The position numbers and the translations under genes are program-made. Below, in pieces: positions 51,410 to 60,545 of a stretch of 64,000 nucleotides of DNA. The DNA is from SIG78 sp036677805 (GTDB lineage: Bacteria > Verrucomicrobiota > Lentisphaeria > Victivallales > Victivallaceae). Position 1 is the stretch's first letter; every line of letters starts with the position of its first letter. The notes beneath the pieces were generated by a model, which searched no databases, was not told the origin of the DNA, and worked only from the letters and a program-made list of their open reading frames with translations. The stretch spans positions 49,310 through 113,309 of the forward strand of contig JAVBVS010000031.1 of the NCBI GenBank assembly GCA_036677805.1. Reading direction: 5' to 3'.

Positions 51410-52228
51410 ATGGCCATTCATCCGACCGCGGTCATCGCTCCCGGAGCCCGGATCGGCGCCGATGTCGAAATCGGGCCTTATTCTGTCATCGACGATCATT
51501 GCGAAATCGGCGACGGCTGCTGGATCGACGCTCACGTGAAAATCGCCGAATACACCACGCTGGGCGCCGGCTGCCGGGTCTATTACGGCGCTTTGATCGG
51601 GACCGAACCCCAGGACCACCGCTTCCGGCCCGGCGTGGTCAGCCATACCCGGATCGGCTGCCGCACCACATTGCGCGAATATGTGACCATCCATCGCTCG
51701 CCGTTTGAAAACGCGGTGACGTCGGTGGGCGACGACACCTTGCTGATGGCGTTCGTGCACCTCGGCCACGACTGCAAAATCGGCAGCCGGGTCACTATCG
51801 CCAATCAGACCGCGATTTCCGGTCACGTGGAGATCGGGGATGGCGCGGTGCTCAGCGGCTATATTCTGATTCACCAGTTCTGCCGCATCGGCGTTCTGGC
51901 GATGATCGGGGGGCGCACCATCGTGACCCAGGATGTGCCGCCCTACTGCATGCTGGCGGAAAATTGCCGGGTCTGCGGACCCAACGTGATCGGACTGCGC
52001 CGCGCCGGGTACGACGCGGCGGCGCGTCTGGCGATCCGCAAGGCGATCAAGACTTACTTTTTCCGGGGGCTCAACGGCGGCAATGCGCTGCGCGAAATCG
52101 AAGCCGGGGAAATGACCCCGGAGGTGCGCCATTTCGTCGAATTCATCCACGCCTCCGGCCGCGGCATCATGGCCGGAGAAAGCGAACTGGCCGGATTTCC
52201 GGACGACGAAGAGCTCTCTCATTCCTGA
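51410..52228 (+). CDS. lpxA: Acyl-ACP--UDP-GlcNAc O-acyltransferase
   Basis: First enzyme of lipid A synthesis, a trimer of left-handed beta-helices. Hexapeptide repeats run from residue 4 to about 190 (IHPTAVIAPGARIGADVEIGP onward). The catalytic-base histidine lies in FVHLGHDCKIG, matching the E. coli HIAHDC region, and GRTIVTQDVPPY closes the helix. The C-terminal helical part (ARLAIRKAIKTYFF) is normal, and total length is 272. It sits close to a GnnA-like gene; if GlcN3N is made, this LpxA would have to accept an amino acceptor. Confidence 0.94.
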   Translation: MAIHPTAVIAPGARIGADVEIGPYSVIDDHCEIGDGCWIDAHVKIAEYTTLGAGCRVYYGALIGTEPQDHRFRPGVVSHTRIGCRTTLREYVTIHRSPFENAVTSVGDDTLLMAFVHLGHDCKIGSRVTIANQTAISGHVEIGDGAVLSGYILIHQFCRIGVLAMIGGRTIVTQDVPPYCMLAENCRVCGPNVIGLRRAGYDAAARLAIRKAIKTYFFRGLNGGNALREIEAGEMTPEVRHFVEFIHASGRGIMAGESELAGFPDDEELSHS

Positions 52229-52292
52229 CGCGGCGGCGCAACCGGTTTTCAACCCCAACCCCCAATATAAGAAAGGCCGGGTTTATTTTACG

Positions 52293-52916
52293 ATGAGCAA
52301 TTTTCAGAGCGAAGCGGAACAGATGGCGTATGCCATGGGTATGAACATGGGCGAGTATGTCGCCCAGATGGCGGTCGAACTCGACGGCGCGCAGATCGCC
52401 GCCGGACTGGCCGATTATCTGGCCGGCAATCCGAAACTTGCGCCGGAAGCGTACCGCGCCGCCATGGAACAGCTCCAGCAGCGGATGAAGGCCGCCGGGG
52501 AGCGGGAATCGGCCGCGCTGGGCCAGGCCAACCGCGAGGAAGAGGCCGGTTTCATGGCTGAAAACGCCCGGGAAGAAGGGGTCGAGACCACCGCCAGCGG
52601 CCTGCAGTACCGGGTGGTCGAAGAAGGTTCCGGCGCGCGTCCGGCGATCAACGACAAGGTCCGGGTGCATTATCAGGGCAGTTTGCTCAACGGCGAGGTG
52701 TTTGACAGCTCGATCGCCCGCGGCGAACCGCTGGAGCTGATGCTCACGCAGGTGATTCCGGGCTGGACCGAGGGCTTGCAGCTGATGCCGGTCGGCAGCA
52801 AATACCGCTTTTTCATTCCGTCGAAGCTCGGCTACGGCGAACGCGGCGCGGGTCAGGCGATTCCGCCGTGCGCCGCGCTGATTTTCGACGTCGAACTCCT
52901 GGCCATCGTGGAATAA
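52293..52916 (+). CDS. FKBP-type peptidyl-prolyl isomerase
   Basis: A 207-residue isomerase. Residues 1-95 form a helical dimerisation domain of the FkpA/FklB type (AYAMGMNMGEYV then charged helices); residues 100-207 form the FKBP domain with GLQYRVVEEGSG, VRVHYQGSLLNGEVFDSS, VIPGWTEGLQLM and IPSKLGYGERGAGQAIPP. No signal peptide is seen, so it resembles cytoplasmic FklB more than periplasmic FkpA. A strong hairpin follows. Confidence 0.9.
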   Translation: MSNFQSEAEQMAYAMGMNMGEYVAQMAVELDGAQIAAGLADYLAGNPKLAPEAYRAAMEQLQQRMKAAGERESAALGQANREEEAGFMAENAREEGVETTASGLQYRVVEEGSGARPAINDKVRVHYQGSLLNGEVFDSSIARGEPLELMLTQVIPGWTEGLQLMPVGSKYRFFIPSKLGYGERGAGQAIPPCAALIFDVELLAIVE

Positions 52917-52944
52917 GCGGTCCGTCGGGCCTGAAGGCGATCGC

Positions 52945-52979
52945 AAAAAGGGGCGCGTTCCGGATTCGGAACGCGCCCC
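52945..52979. terminator. Bidirectional terminator between FKBP and hpf genes
   Basis: A perfect 13-bp stem (52950-52962 with 52967-52979) with a 4-base loop. Leftward it is followed by five T residues (serving hpf); rightward by a weaker TCGGTTTG tract. Confidence 0.85.
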
Positions 52980-53000
52980 TCGGTTTGAGCGTGAACTACC

Positions 53001-53348
53001 TCATGCTTCGACCGCCGCCGGCCGGGCGATTTCCCGCACCGGCGGGGTGGGCTCGGGCCGCTTGTACTTGTCGGTGTAGCGGTCGAGCTGGGTTTTCAAG
53101 TGGGCGAAGGCCTTATCGATGGCCGTATAGAGGTCTTCTTCGAGGCCTTCGGACAGAAGCATCTGCTTTTTGACCGCGGCGGTGACACCGACATGCGCCT
53201 GACGGTTTTTGTTGATTTCCATGGTCACACGGACGCTCGATACCTTCAACGTCGGATAATGCGCGAAGAGCGCTTCGACCTTTTCGGTCGCCGTCTTCCG
53301 GATCAGTTCCGTGACTTCAAAGTGCCGCCCGTTGATGATGATCTGCAT
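53001..53348 (-). CDS. hpf: Ribosome hibernation promoting factor / YfiA family
   Basis: A 115-residue ribosome-binding protein that stalls or pairs ribosomes in stationary phase. It begins MQIIINGRHFEVTELIRKTA and has KVSSVRVTMEINKNRQAHVGVTAAV and EEDLYTAIDKAFAHLKTQLDRYTDKYK, the family's beta-alpha-beta-beta-beta-alpha pattern with a basic final helix. It is the short form without the dimerisation tail of long HPF. ATG 53348 has AGGA upstream; a longer frame adds 14 residues. Confidence 0.92.
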   Translation of the reverse strand: MQIIINGRHFEVTELIRKTATEKVEALFAHYPTLKVSSVRVTMEINKNRQAHVGVTAAVKKQMLLSEGLEEDLYTAIDKAFAHLKTQLDRYTDKYKRPEPTPPVREIARPAAVEA

Positions 53349-53549
53349 ACTCTTCCTCCATCTGAACGTTGCCGCGGCGGGATGCCGCACCGCTAATTGG
53401 TCCGGTCCGCCACGGATAATGTTCCATCGATTCGGGCAAAATGCAAATTTCTGCGGGCGATATTTGTTTTTTTTATTTTCCGGAAAAAACTCGCATTTCG
53501 CGGGAACCGGATGTATCTTATCTTTTAAGGTTTTTTTGAGGTGCCATCA

Positions 53550-54419
53550 ATGACATTTCGCGAACTCCACGGCGTCGAAAAGGCGGCGTTCCGGGCGGTG
53601 CTTTTCGATATTGACGGGACATTGGTTTCCGGCAGCCGTGCGATGCCCGGGGCCGCGGCGCTGCTCGATGCGCTGCGCGACGAAGGCGTCCCCTTCCTGC
53701 TGCTGACCAACGACAGCCATCATTCTCCGGCGGAGAAAACCGGTTATCTCGCCCGGGCCGGAGTACCCGCGTTTCCCGATGAAATCGTTTCCTGCAGTCA
53801 CGCCTTGCCCGATTTCGTGGCCGAGCGCGGGTTGCGCGGCAGCAGGGTTTTCATCATGGGGGAGTTCGGCAATCCGGACTATGCCGAGGCGGCGGGACTG
53901 ACGCCCTGCCGCGATCTCGCCGCCATCGATGATTGCGCCTTCGTGATCGCGGGCGAAGGCCCTTTCGACTGGCACGATGTCTTCACCGGAGTGATCAACT
54001 ATTTCCGACGCCACCCGGACCGCGCCCTGGTGGTGCCCAATCCCGATACCTATTGGCCCAATGCCGGCACCGGACAGTACGGCATCGGCGCCGGCGCGCA
54101 GGCGCGTTTCATCTGCACCGTGCTGGCGGAGATGCACATTACGGTCGAACCGGTTTACTTCGGCAAGCCCTATCCGCGCATCTACCGCCACGCCCTGACT
54201 TATCTTCAGGAACGCTTTCCGCTGCCTGGACTGCGGGCCGGGGAGGTGGCGATGGTCGGCGACTCGCTGCGTTCGGACATTGCCGGAGCGCGGGCGCTGG
54301 GGATGAAGTCGGTATTGGTGATGACCGGCATCACCACCCCGGAGATTCTGCGCGCGGCGCCGGCGGAGATGCGCCCCGACTGGGTTTGCGACGCGGTCGG
54401 CCGGGGCGTTTCGGACTGA
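53550..54419 (+). CDS. HAD-superfamily IIA phosphatase (NagD-like)
   Basis: A 289-residue HAD hydrolase with a large cap inserted between motifs II and III. Motif I is LFDIDGTLVSG, motif II LLTNDSHH, the lysine of motif III is in YFGKPYPRIY, and motif IV is MVGDSLRSDIAGARALGMKSVLVMTG. The subfamily (NagD, AraL, phosphoglycolate or PNP phosphatase) acts on sugar phosphates or nucleotides; substrate unknown. ATG 53550 with GAGG upstream is preferred over a GTG nine bases earlier. mlaE follows 81 bases later. Confidence 0.88.
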   Translation: MTFRELHGVEKAAFRAVLFDIDGTLVSGSRAMPGAAALLDALRDEGVPFLLLTNDSHHSPAEKTGYLARAGVPAFPDEIVSCSHALPDFVAERGLRGSRVFIMGEFGNPDYAEAAGLTPCRDLAAIDDCAFVIAGEGPFDWHDVFTGVINYFRRHPDRALVVPNPDTYWPNAGTGQYGIGAGAQARFICTVLAEMHITVEPVYFGKPYPRIYRHALTYLQERFPLPGLRAGEVAMVGDSLRSDIAGARALGMKSVLVMTGITTPEILRAAPAEMRPDWVCDAVGRGVSD

Positions 54420-54500
54420 AAAATCGCCGGCAAAATTTGCATTGAATGGCGAGCGGCGTTATTTTTTTAATAAATTGTTTTTCAGCGGTACGGATGACGT

Positions 54501-55319
54501 ATGGGAAAAATCGGCCGATTCATTACCGAATGGATTACCGCGCTGGGCAAGGCGACCGGCGACCGGCTGGCGCAATTGTATGATCTGGTGACATTCTGGG
54601 GGGAGACCGTCGAAGGAACCGGACAGGCCTTGCGCCATCCCGGCAAATTGCGCTGGCGGGCGGTGGCCTACTACCTTGATCTGTGCGGTGCCCAGGCGTT
54701 GCCGATCGTGCTGCTGATCTGCTTTCTGATGGGAGTCACCATGGGCTTTCAGGCCGCGGTCCAGATGCGCAAATTCGGCACGGAAGTTTTCGTCGCCGAT
54801 CTGGTCGGCTTTGCGACGCTCAAGGAATTCGGTCCGTTGATGGTGGCGTTGATTGCGACCGGCCGCGCCGGCAGCGCCTTCGCCGCCGAAATCGGTGCGA
54901 TGAAGGCCGAAGAGGAAATCAGCGCATTGACCACCATGGGCATTTCGCCGGTCCGGTTTCTGGTGGTGCCGAAGCTGCTGGCGATGGTGGTGGCGCTGCC
55001 GCTGCTCACGATTTTCGGCGATGTCGCCGGATTGCTCGGCGGGCTTTCGGTCGGGGTTTTTTTTCTGGATTTGCCGGCGGCGACTTATATCGACCGGACG
55101 GCGGAGGTGTTGACGCCGCTGGTATTCGCACTCGGCGTGCTGAAAAGCGTTTTCTTCGGCATCATGGTGGCGCTGGTCGGCTGCCGCGAGGGCTTCCTGT
55201 CGTCGCCGGATTCGCAGGGCGTGGGCCGGGCGGCGACCAACGCCGTGGTGCAGGCGATTCTGCTGCTGGTGGTGATCGATACGATCCTGACGGTCATCTA
55301 TTCCTTCTGGGGGTACTGA
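54501..55319 (+). CDS. mlaE: MlaE-family phospholipid transport permease
   Basis: Inner-membrane permease of the Mla/MCE lipid transport system. The 272 residues show the MlaE signatures GVTMGFQAAVQMRKFGTEVFVADLVG, KEFGPLMVALIATGRAGSAFAAEIGAMKAEEEI (in broken form) and ALTTMGISPVRFLVVPK, with about five helices. Followed after one base by mlaF and then mlaD. This set keeps outer-membrane lipid asymmetry in model bacteria; direction of transport is debated. Confidence 0.93.
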   Translation: MGKIGRFITEWITALGKATGDRLAQLYDLVTFWGETVEGTGQALRHPGKLRWRAVAYYLDLCGAQALPIVLLICFLMGVTMGFQAAVQMRKFGTEVFVADLVGFATLKEFGPLMVALIATGRAGSAFAAEIGAMKAEEEISALTTMGISPVRFLVVPKLLAMVVALPLLTIFGDVAGLLGGLSVGVFFLDLPAATYIDRTAEVLTPLVFALGVLKSVFFGIMVALVGCREGFLSSPDSQGVGRAATNAVVQAILLLVVIDTILTVIYSFWGY

Positions 55320-55320
55320 G

Positions 55321-56202
55321 GTGAAGGCGAAACGGGAACCGGCGCCGGTGCTGGAAGTGCGCGAACTTGCCGTGGGCTATGGCGGCCGCGTCGTTCTCGA
55401 GCATCTGAACTTCTCTGTCCGCCGGGGCGAAATTTTTGCGATCATGGGCGGTTCCGGCTGCGGCAAGAGTACGCTGCTCAAGCATATTGTGGGGCTCTAT
55501 CCGCTGTTGTCGGGGACGGTGGAGATTCTGGGGCGGAAGATCCGGGATGACAGCTGGACGGAGCTGGCCGAACTGTCGCGGCTGTTCGGCATCACCTATC
55601 AGGGCGGGGCGCTGCTGGGTTCGTTCACGCTGGCGGAAAATGTGGCGCTGCCGCTGGAGGAACATACCGATTATCCGCCTGCGAAAATCCGGAAAATCGT
55701 ACGGGAAAAATTGGCCATGGTCGGGCTGGACGGGTTCGAGGATTATATGCCCGCCGAAATTTCCGGCGGCATGAAGAAGCGCGCCGGTCTGGCGCGGGCG
55801 CTGGCGCTCGATCCCGAGCTCTTATTTTTCGACGAGCCGTCGGCGGGACTGGACCCTTTGATGTCGGCGGACCTCGACCGGCTGATTCTGCGGCTGCGGC
55901 AGGAATTGCACAGCACGGTGGTGATCGTGACTCACGAACTCGACAGCGTCTTCACCGTGGCCGACCGGATCATCATGCTGGACAAAGAGACGCGCTCCAT
56001 CGCCGCCGAGGGCGATCCGCGCGAGCTCAGGGAACATTGTAAAGTGCCGTGGGTGCGTGATTTTTTGAACCGGGGCGGGCTGCTGTACGGGAAGTGTGCT
56101 CCCGGCGCGGCGGCGAACGGTGAAACCGGGGGCGCTTCCGGAAACCCGGCCCGGGCCGGGTTTCAGAGGCATTCCGAACTTGACGAACAGGAACTGCGAT
56201 GA
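55321..56202 (+). CDS. mlaF: MlaF-type ABC ATPase
   Basis: ATPase of the Mla transporter, 293 residues from a GTG start. Walker A is GGSGCGKST, the Q-loop lies in FGITYQGGALLGSFT, the signature is EISGGMKKRAGLARAL, Walker B is LLFFDEPSAGLDP and the H-loop VTHEL. The GALLGSFTLAENVALPL segment is typical of MlaF. A tail of about 35 residues (GAAANGETGGASGNPAR) extends beyond the usual end. It overlaps mlaD by four bases. Confidence 0.93.
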   Translation: MKAKREPAPVLEVRELAVGYGGRVVLEHLNFSVRRGEIFAIMGGSGCGKSTLLKHIVGLYPLLSGTVEILGRKIRDDSWTELAELSRLFGITYQGGALLGSFTLAENVALPLEEHTDYPPAKIRKIVREKLAMVGLDGFEDYMPAEISGGMKKRAGLARALALDPELLFFDEPSAGLDPLMSADLDRLILRLRQELHSTVVIVTHELDSVFTVADRIIMLDKETRSIAAEGDPRELREHCKVPWVRDFLNRGGLLYGKCAPGAAANGETGGASGNPARAGFQRHSELDEQELR

Positions 56203-57212
56203 TGCGAAGCAAAGTTTATTTCCGGTTGGGGCTCCTGACCGTGGGGGCGGTGGCGCTGGCGTTGGTAATGTTGTTTTATCTCGGTCTGGCCGAACGGTTC
56301 GCGACGCGGATTCGGTTTGCGACCATCTTCAGCGAGTCGGTTCAGGGGCTGGCGGTGGGGTCGCCGGTCAAATACAAGGGCGTGCCCATCGGCTCGGTGA
56401 GCGCGATTTCGATCATGACTCAGGAGAAGCTGATCCGGGTGGATATGAAGGTCGACCCGGCGGTCTTCGTCGGCATCGGTTGCGGACGGAATGGCGAGAG
56501 TCTCGATCAGGTTTATAAATTCTGCATTCAGGAAAAACTTGACGGATTGCGCTGCCGCCTCAACCTGTCCGGGGTGACCGGCATGCGCTATGTGGAAATG
56601 GATTATTTCCCGGACACCCGGCCGGTGCCGTTGTCGGAGATTCCCGAATCGCGGGATGTGATTTATTTTGCCTCGGTGCCGTCGACTTTCGACAATATCG
56701 TGGATACGGTGGCGCGCTCGCTGGACAAGATTTCCCGGGTGGATTTCGAAGGCATCAGCCGCGGGCTGGAAAAAAATCTCAGCGATCTGAATGTGGTGCT
56801 GGGGGATCCGGCGCTGAAACGCTCCATCGCCCGGGTGGACCGCATCACCGAACATGTCGAAGTCATGAGCAAAAACCTTTCCGAGAACCTGACCGGCGAG
56901 GAGTTGCGCAAGATTTTTTCGGGACTGAACCGCGATCTTGACGATGTCAATGTGCTGATCAAGTCGCTTCAGGCCAAGGTCGAGGACGCCGATGTCAGTG
57001 GACTGGTCCGGAAATTCGGCGAAACCGCCGACTCGGTCCGGGAACTGGCCGAAACGCTGGAACAGTCGCGGATGGATTTCAACTGGACGTTGCGCCGGGT
57101 CGACAGCCTGCTCGGCAACATCGGGGAATTGATCGAATTTCTCAAAGTCGATCCCAGCGCGTTGCTGCGCGGCAAAAACATTCCGCCGGTGGATTTCGGT
57201 TCGGGACGGTAG
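56199..57212 (+). CDS. mlaD: MlaD-type MCE-domain protein
   Basis: Periplasmic lipid-binding subunit anchored in the inner membrane. One N-terminal helix (about 7-27), then an MCE domain (FATIFSESVQGLAVGSPVKYKGVPIGSVSAIS, broken across two strands), then a long helical region (about 165-320) likely to form coiled coils as in longer MCE proteins. At 337 residues it is nearly twice E. coli MlaD. mlaB and mlaC are not present. It has no clear terminator. Confidence 0.9.
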   Translation: MMRSKVYFRLGLLTVGAVALALVMLFYLGLAERFATRIRFATIFSESVQGLAVGSPVKYKGVPIGSVSAISIMTQEKLIRVDMKVDPAVFVGIGCGRNGESLDQVYKFCIQEKLDGLRCRLNLSGVTGMRYVEMDYFPDTRPVPLSEIPESRDVIYFASVPSTFDNIVDTVARSLDKISRVDFEGISRGLEKNLSDLNVVLGDPALKRSIARVDRITEHVEVMSKNLSENLTGEELRKIFSGLNRDLDDVNVLIKSLQAKVEDADVSGLVRKFGETADSVRELAETLEQSRMDFNWTLRRVDSLLGNIGELIEFLKVDPSALLRGKNIPPVDFGSGR

Positions 57213-57266
57213 GATGCCGTTCCGGAGCCGGAGGAAAAAGCGCGCCTGCCCGATGGGGAATCGTCC

Positions 57267-57294
57267 TTGTTATTCGTGAAAAGTGTGCTATAGT
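57267..57294 (+). promoter_or_regulatory. Sigma-70 promoter of metX-metW
   Basis: TTGTTA (57267-57272), a 16-base gap and TATAGT (57289-57294), 50 bases before the metX ATG. No SAM or other methionine riboswitch was recognised in the leader. Confidence 0.6.
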
Positions 57295-57344
57295 ATCATA
57301 TTATTCTTTTGTTGGTTTAGTAAAATGTTCAGTAAAGATTCACA

Positions 57345-58493
57345 ATGACAGAGACGGAACAATCCGCGCCTGGCTTGCTGGTGACGCCGCAGGACTACAT
57401 ATTCGGCCTGGACGAGGCCGATGCGTTGCTACTTGATTGCGGCAAAAAGCTCTATGGCGTCAATTTGCGTTATGAAACGCTCGGTACGCTTTCGGCGAAG
57501 AAAGACAACGCCGTGCTGATTCTGCACGCGCTTTCCATGGACGCCCATGTCGCCGGCCGCCATACGCCCGAAGACCGCAAGGTCGGCTGGTGGGACGAGA
57601 TGGTCGGCCCCGGCAAGCCGATCGATACCGACCGTTATTTCGTGGTCTGCAGCAATGTGATCGGCGGCTGTTCCGGTTCCACCGGTCCGCGCTCGGTCAA
57701 TCCCGCCACCGGCAAACTCTACAACCTCGATTTTCCGGTCATTACCATTGCCGACATGGTGCGGGCGCAGAAGCGTCTGATGGACCATCTCGGCATCCGC
57801 AAATTCCTTTCCGCGGTGGGCGGTTCGATGGGCGGCATGCAGGCGCTGGAGTGGGCGCTGCTCTACCCGGAGTGCGTTCAGAGCGTGGTGCCGATTGCGA
57901 CCACCGCGCAGCTGTCGCCGCAGAGCATCGCCTTCAACTGGGTGGGCAGTCAGGCCATCCGCAACGATCCGGACTGGCGCAACGGCGAATACGCGATCAA
58001 TCCCGAACACGGGCTGGCGACGGCGCGGATGCTGGCGCACATCACCTATTTGAGCGACGAATCGATGAGCAGCAAGTTCGGCCGCGAACTTCAGGAAAGC
58101 GCGCAGTACAGTTTCGCGTTTCAGCGCGATTTCGCGGTGGAGAGTTACCTGGAATATCAGGGGCGGCGTTTTGTCGAGCGTTTTGATGCCAACAGTTATC
58201 TGTATATCACCCGGGCCATGGATTACTTCGATCTGGCCGCCGGCTGTCGCGATTTGACGGAGGCGTTCCGGAAGGTTACGGCGGATTTTCTGGTGGTGTC
58301 GTTTTCGAGCGACTGGCTCTTTCCGACGTCGCAGTCCGAAGCCATCGTGCGTGCGCTGCTCAAAAACCGGCTGAATTGCAGTTTCTGCGAAATCGAGTCG
58401 AGCTACGGGCATGACGCGTTTCTGCTGGAATTCGAGCATCTGGGCGCTCTGATCCGGGACTTTCTCGACAACGAGTACGGGAGATGCCAATGA
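57345..58493 (+). CDS. metX: Homoserine O-acyltransferase, MetX type
   Basis: Alpha/beta-hydrolase that acylates homoserine in methionine synthesis. The 382 residues contain LILHALSMDAHVAG, VVCSNVIGGCSGSTGPRS, the nucleophile elbow GGSMGGMQALEWA, and the catalytic aspartate and histidine in SFSSDWLFPT and SSYGHDAFLLE. Whether acetyl-CoA or succinyl-CoA is used is not clear by eye: metW partnership is seen with both. It overlaps metW by ten bases. Confidence 0.93.
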   Translation: MTETEQSAPGLLVTPQDYIFGLDEADALLLDCGKKLYGVNLRYETLGTLSAKKDNAVLILHALSMDAHVAGRHTPEDRKVGWWDEMVGPGKPIDTDRYFVVCSNVIGGCSGSTGPRSVNPATGKLYNLDFPVITIADMVRAQKRLMDHLGIRKFLSAVGGSMGGMQALEWALLYPECVQSVVPIATTAQLSPQSIAFNWVGSQAIRNDPDWRNGEYAINPEHGLATARMLAHITYLSDESMSSKFGRELQESAQYSFAFQRDFAVESYLEYQGRRFVERFDANSYLYITRAMDYFDLAAGCRDLTEAFRKVTADFLVVSFSSDWLFPTSQSEAIVRALLKNRLNCSFCEIESSYGHDAFLLEFEHLGALIRDFLDNEYGRCQ

Positions 58494-59119
58494 AACGGCA
58501 CGAGCATAAAAACACGGAAGCGGACATTCTCAGCCGGCCCGATCTCCGGCGGATTGCCGAATTGATCGAGCCGGGGAGCCGGGTGCTGGACCTCGGCTGC
58601 GGCAGCGGGGAATTTCTGCGCTATCTGGCCGCGTCCAAGCAGGTGGAGCCGCTGGGCGTCGAACTCGATGCCGGCCGGGTGGACGAATGCGTGCGCAACG
58701 GCATTCCGGTGATTCACGGCGACTTGAACAGTCCGCTGGATTATCTGGAAGACAAAAGTTTCGACTGCGTGTTGCTGACCCGGACGCTTCAGGAGCTGCT
58801 GCATCCGGAGAACCTGTTGCGCGAGGTGACCCGGATCGGGCGGCGCGGCCTGGTCGGATTCATCAATTTCGGTCATATCCGCAACCGGATGCAGCTTTTC
58901 TTCACCGGCAAGATGCCCCACGGCCGCAATCTGCCTCATGCCTGGTACAACACGCCCAACATCCATCTCGGGACGATTCGGGATTTTCGGGCGCTGTGCG
59001 AAGAATTGAACCTGGAAATCATCCGCACCTTCCCGATCGGCAGCGAGCGCGGCTGGCTGGATATGTATCTGCCGAACCTGCTGGCCCATGCCTGCATTTT
59101 CGAAATCCGGGAGAAGTGA
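58484..59119 (+). CDS. metW: MetW methyltransferase-like partner of MetX
   Basis: A 211-residue class I methyltransferase-fold protein that in studied bacteria forms a complex with MetX and supports its activity. The SAM-type site reads RVLDLGCGSGEFLRYLA, followed by GVELDAG, VIHGDLNSPLDYLEDKSFDCVLL and RNRMQLFFTGKMPHGRNLPHAWYNTPNIHL (broken), the MetW-specific block. It overlaps metX and precedes the malic enzyme by 59 bases. Confidence 0.92.
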   Translation: MPMKRHEHKNTEADILSRPDLRRIAELIEPGSRVLDLGCGSGEFLRYLAASKQVEPLGVELDAGRVDECVRNGIPVIHGDLNSPLDYLEDKSFDCVLLTRTLQELLHPENLLREVTRIGRRGLVGFINFGHIRNRMQLFFTGKMPHGRNLPHAWYNTPNIHLGTIRDFRALCEELNLEIIRTFPIGSERGWLDMYLPNLLAHACIFEIREK

Positions 59120-59178
59120 CGGGACCGGGGGAACGCGGCGGACAGAGAACAGAAAGACACCCATTCAAGGATCAAATA

Positions 59179-60516
59179 ATGAATACGAAAAACGAATCTG
59201 AAGCGTTGCGTTATCACGAGCAGCCGACTCCCGGCAAAATCGCCGTGGTTTCAACCAAACCCTGTATTACCCAGCAGGACCTGGCGCTGGCCTATACGCC
59301 GGGCGTCGCCCAGCCGTGTCTGGAAATTCACGACCGGCCCGAGGCCGTCTGGCAATATACCGCCAGAGGCAATCTGGTGGCGGTGGTGAGCGACGGCACC
59401 GCGGTGCTGGGATTGGGCAATATCGGGCCCGAGGCCGGCTTGCCGGTGATGGAAGGCAAGGCGGTGCTGTTCAAGCGGTTCGCCGACATCGACGCGGTGC
59501 CGCTGTGCGTGGGCAAGGTTTTCGGCCCCAACGGGCGCACCGATCCGGCCCGGCTGATTGCGATGACCGAGTGCCTGGAGCCGAGCTTTGGCGGCATCAA
59601 TCTCGAAGATATCGGCGCTCCGGCCTGTTTCGAGGTCGAGCAGACGCTCAAGAAGCGGATGAACATTCCGGTGTTTCACGACGACCAGCACGGCACGGCG
59701 ATCATCTCGCTGGCGGCGATCCTGAACGCGGTCAAACTGCTGGGCAAAAAACTGGCCGACTGCCGATTCGTGGTCAACGGCGCCGGCGCGGCCGGGATTT
59801 CGTGCAGCGAACTGTACATCACCGCCGGTGCGAAGCGTGAAAATTTCCTGATGTGCGATTCCAAAGGCGTAATTCATGACGGACGGACCGACCTCAACCC
59901 GGAGAAGAAGCGTTTCGCGGTCAAAACCGACAAACGCACCCTGGCCGAGGCACTGGTTGGCGCGGATGTTTTCCTCGGTCTTTCGGTCGGCAATTGTTTG
60001 ACCAAAGAGATGGTGCGGAGCATGAATTCCGGCGCGATCATTTTTGCCATGGCCAATCCGACGCCGGAAATCTTTCCGGCCGATGCGCTGGAAGCCGGTG
60101 CGGCGGTGGTCGGCACCGGACGGACCGACTTTCCGAACCAGATCAACAACGTGCTCGGGTTTCCGGGTATTTTCCGCGGCGCGCTTGATGTCCGGGCGAC
60201 CGACGTCAATGAGGCGATGAAACTGGCCGCCGCCGAGGCGTTGACCGAAATTGCCGCGGCGAAGGTCGATCCGGAAACCTATGCCGCGCTGAAGCTGGCT
60301 TACGCGAAGGATGCGGCGGCCGGGATGTTTGACGGCGATGCGCCGCTGGCCTTGAATTACGTGATTCCGAAGCCGTTCGATCCGCGGGTGGTGCCCCATG
60401 TGGCGCGCAAGGTGGCGGAGGCGGCGATGAAAACCGGAATGGCCCGGGTGGCGATTCCGGATCTCGATGCTTATGAAAAAAGCGTGAAGGAGCGAATCAA
60501 GCGCGCCAACAGTTGA
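59179..60516 (+). CDS. maeB: Malic enzyme (decarboxylating), short form
   Basis: NAD(P)-dependent malic enzyme converting malate to pyruvate and CO2. The 445 residues begin near ALRYHEQPTPGKIAV and include LALAYTPGVAQPC, GTAVLGLGNIGPEAGLPVMEGK (as separate blocks), the metal site NLEDIGAPACFEVE, VFHDDQHGTAII and the Rossmann motif VVNGAGAAGISC. It lacks the phosphotransacetylase-like C-terminal domain of E. coli MaeB. The ATG at 59179 is chosen because the longer frame runs over metW in another frame. The next gene starts within ~30 bases. Confidence 0.9.
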   Translation: MNTKNESEALRYHEQPTPGKIAVVSTKPCITQQDLALAYTPGVAQPCLEIHDRPEAVWQYTARGNLVAVVSDGTAVLGLGNIGPEAGLPVMEGKAVLFKRFADIDAVPLCVGKVFGPNGRTDPARLIAMTECLEPSFGGINLEDIGAPACFEVEQTLKKRMNIPVFHDDQHGTAIISLAAILNAVKLLGKKLADCRFVVNGAGAAGISCSELYITAGAKRENFLMCDSKGVIHDGRTDLNPEKKRFAVKTDKRTLAEALVGADVFLGLSVGNCLTKEMVRSMNSGAIIFAMANPTPEIFPADALEAGAAVVGTGRTDFPNQINNVLGFPGIFRGALDVRATDVNEAMKLAAAEALTEIAAAKVDPETYAALKLAYAKDAAAGMFDGDAPLALNYVIPKPFDPRVVPHVARKVAEAAMKTGMARVAIPDLDAYEKSVKERIKRANS

Positions 60517-60545
60517 TGGACAGTCAAGGAATCTGCGAGGGGTCT

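Noticed and set aside
57199..57234. Hairpin overlapping the mlaD stop codon as a terminator
   Set aside because: The stem is good (about 13 bp with one bulge) but it is followed by an A-rich, not T-rich, tract on the transcribed strand.
57213..57344. SAM riboswitch in the metX leader
   Set aside because: No SAM-I or SAM-II core pattern is present; the leader after the promoter is too short.
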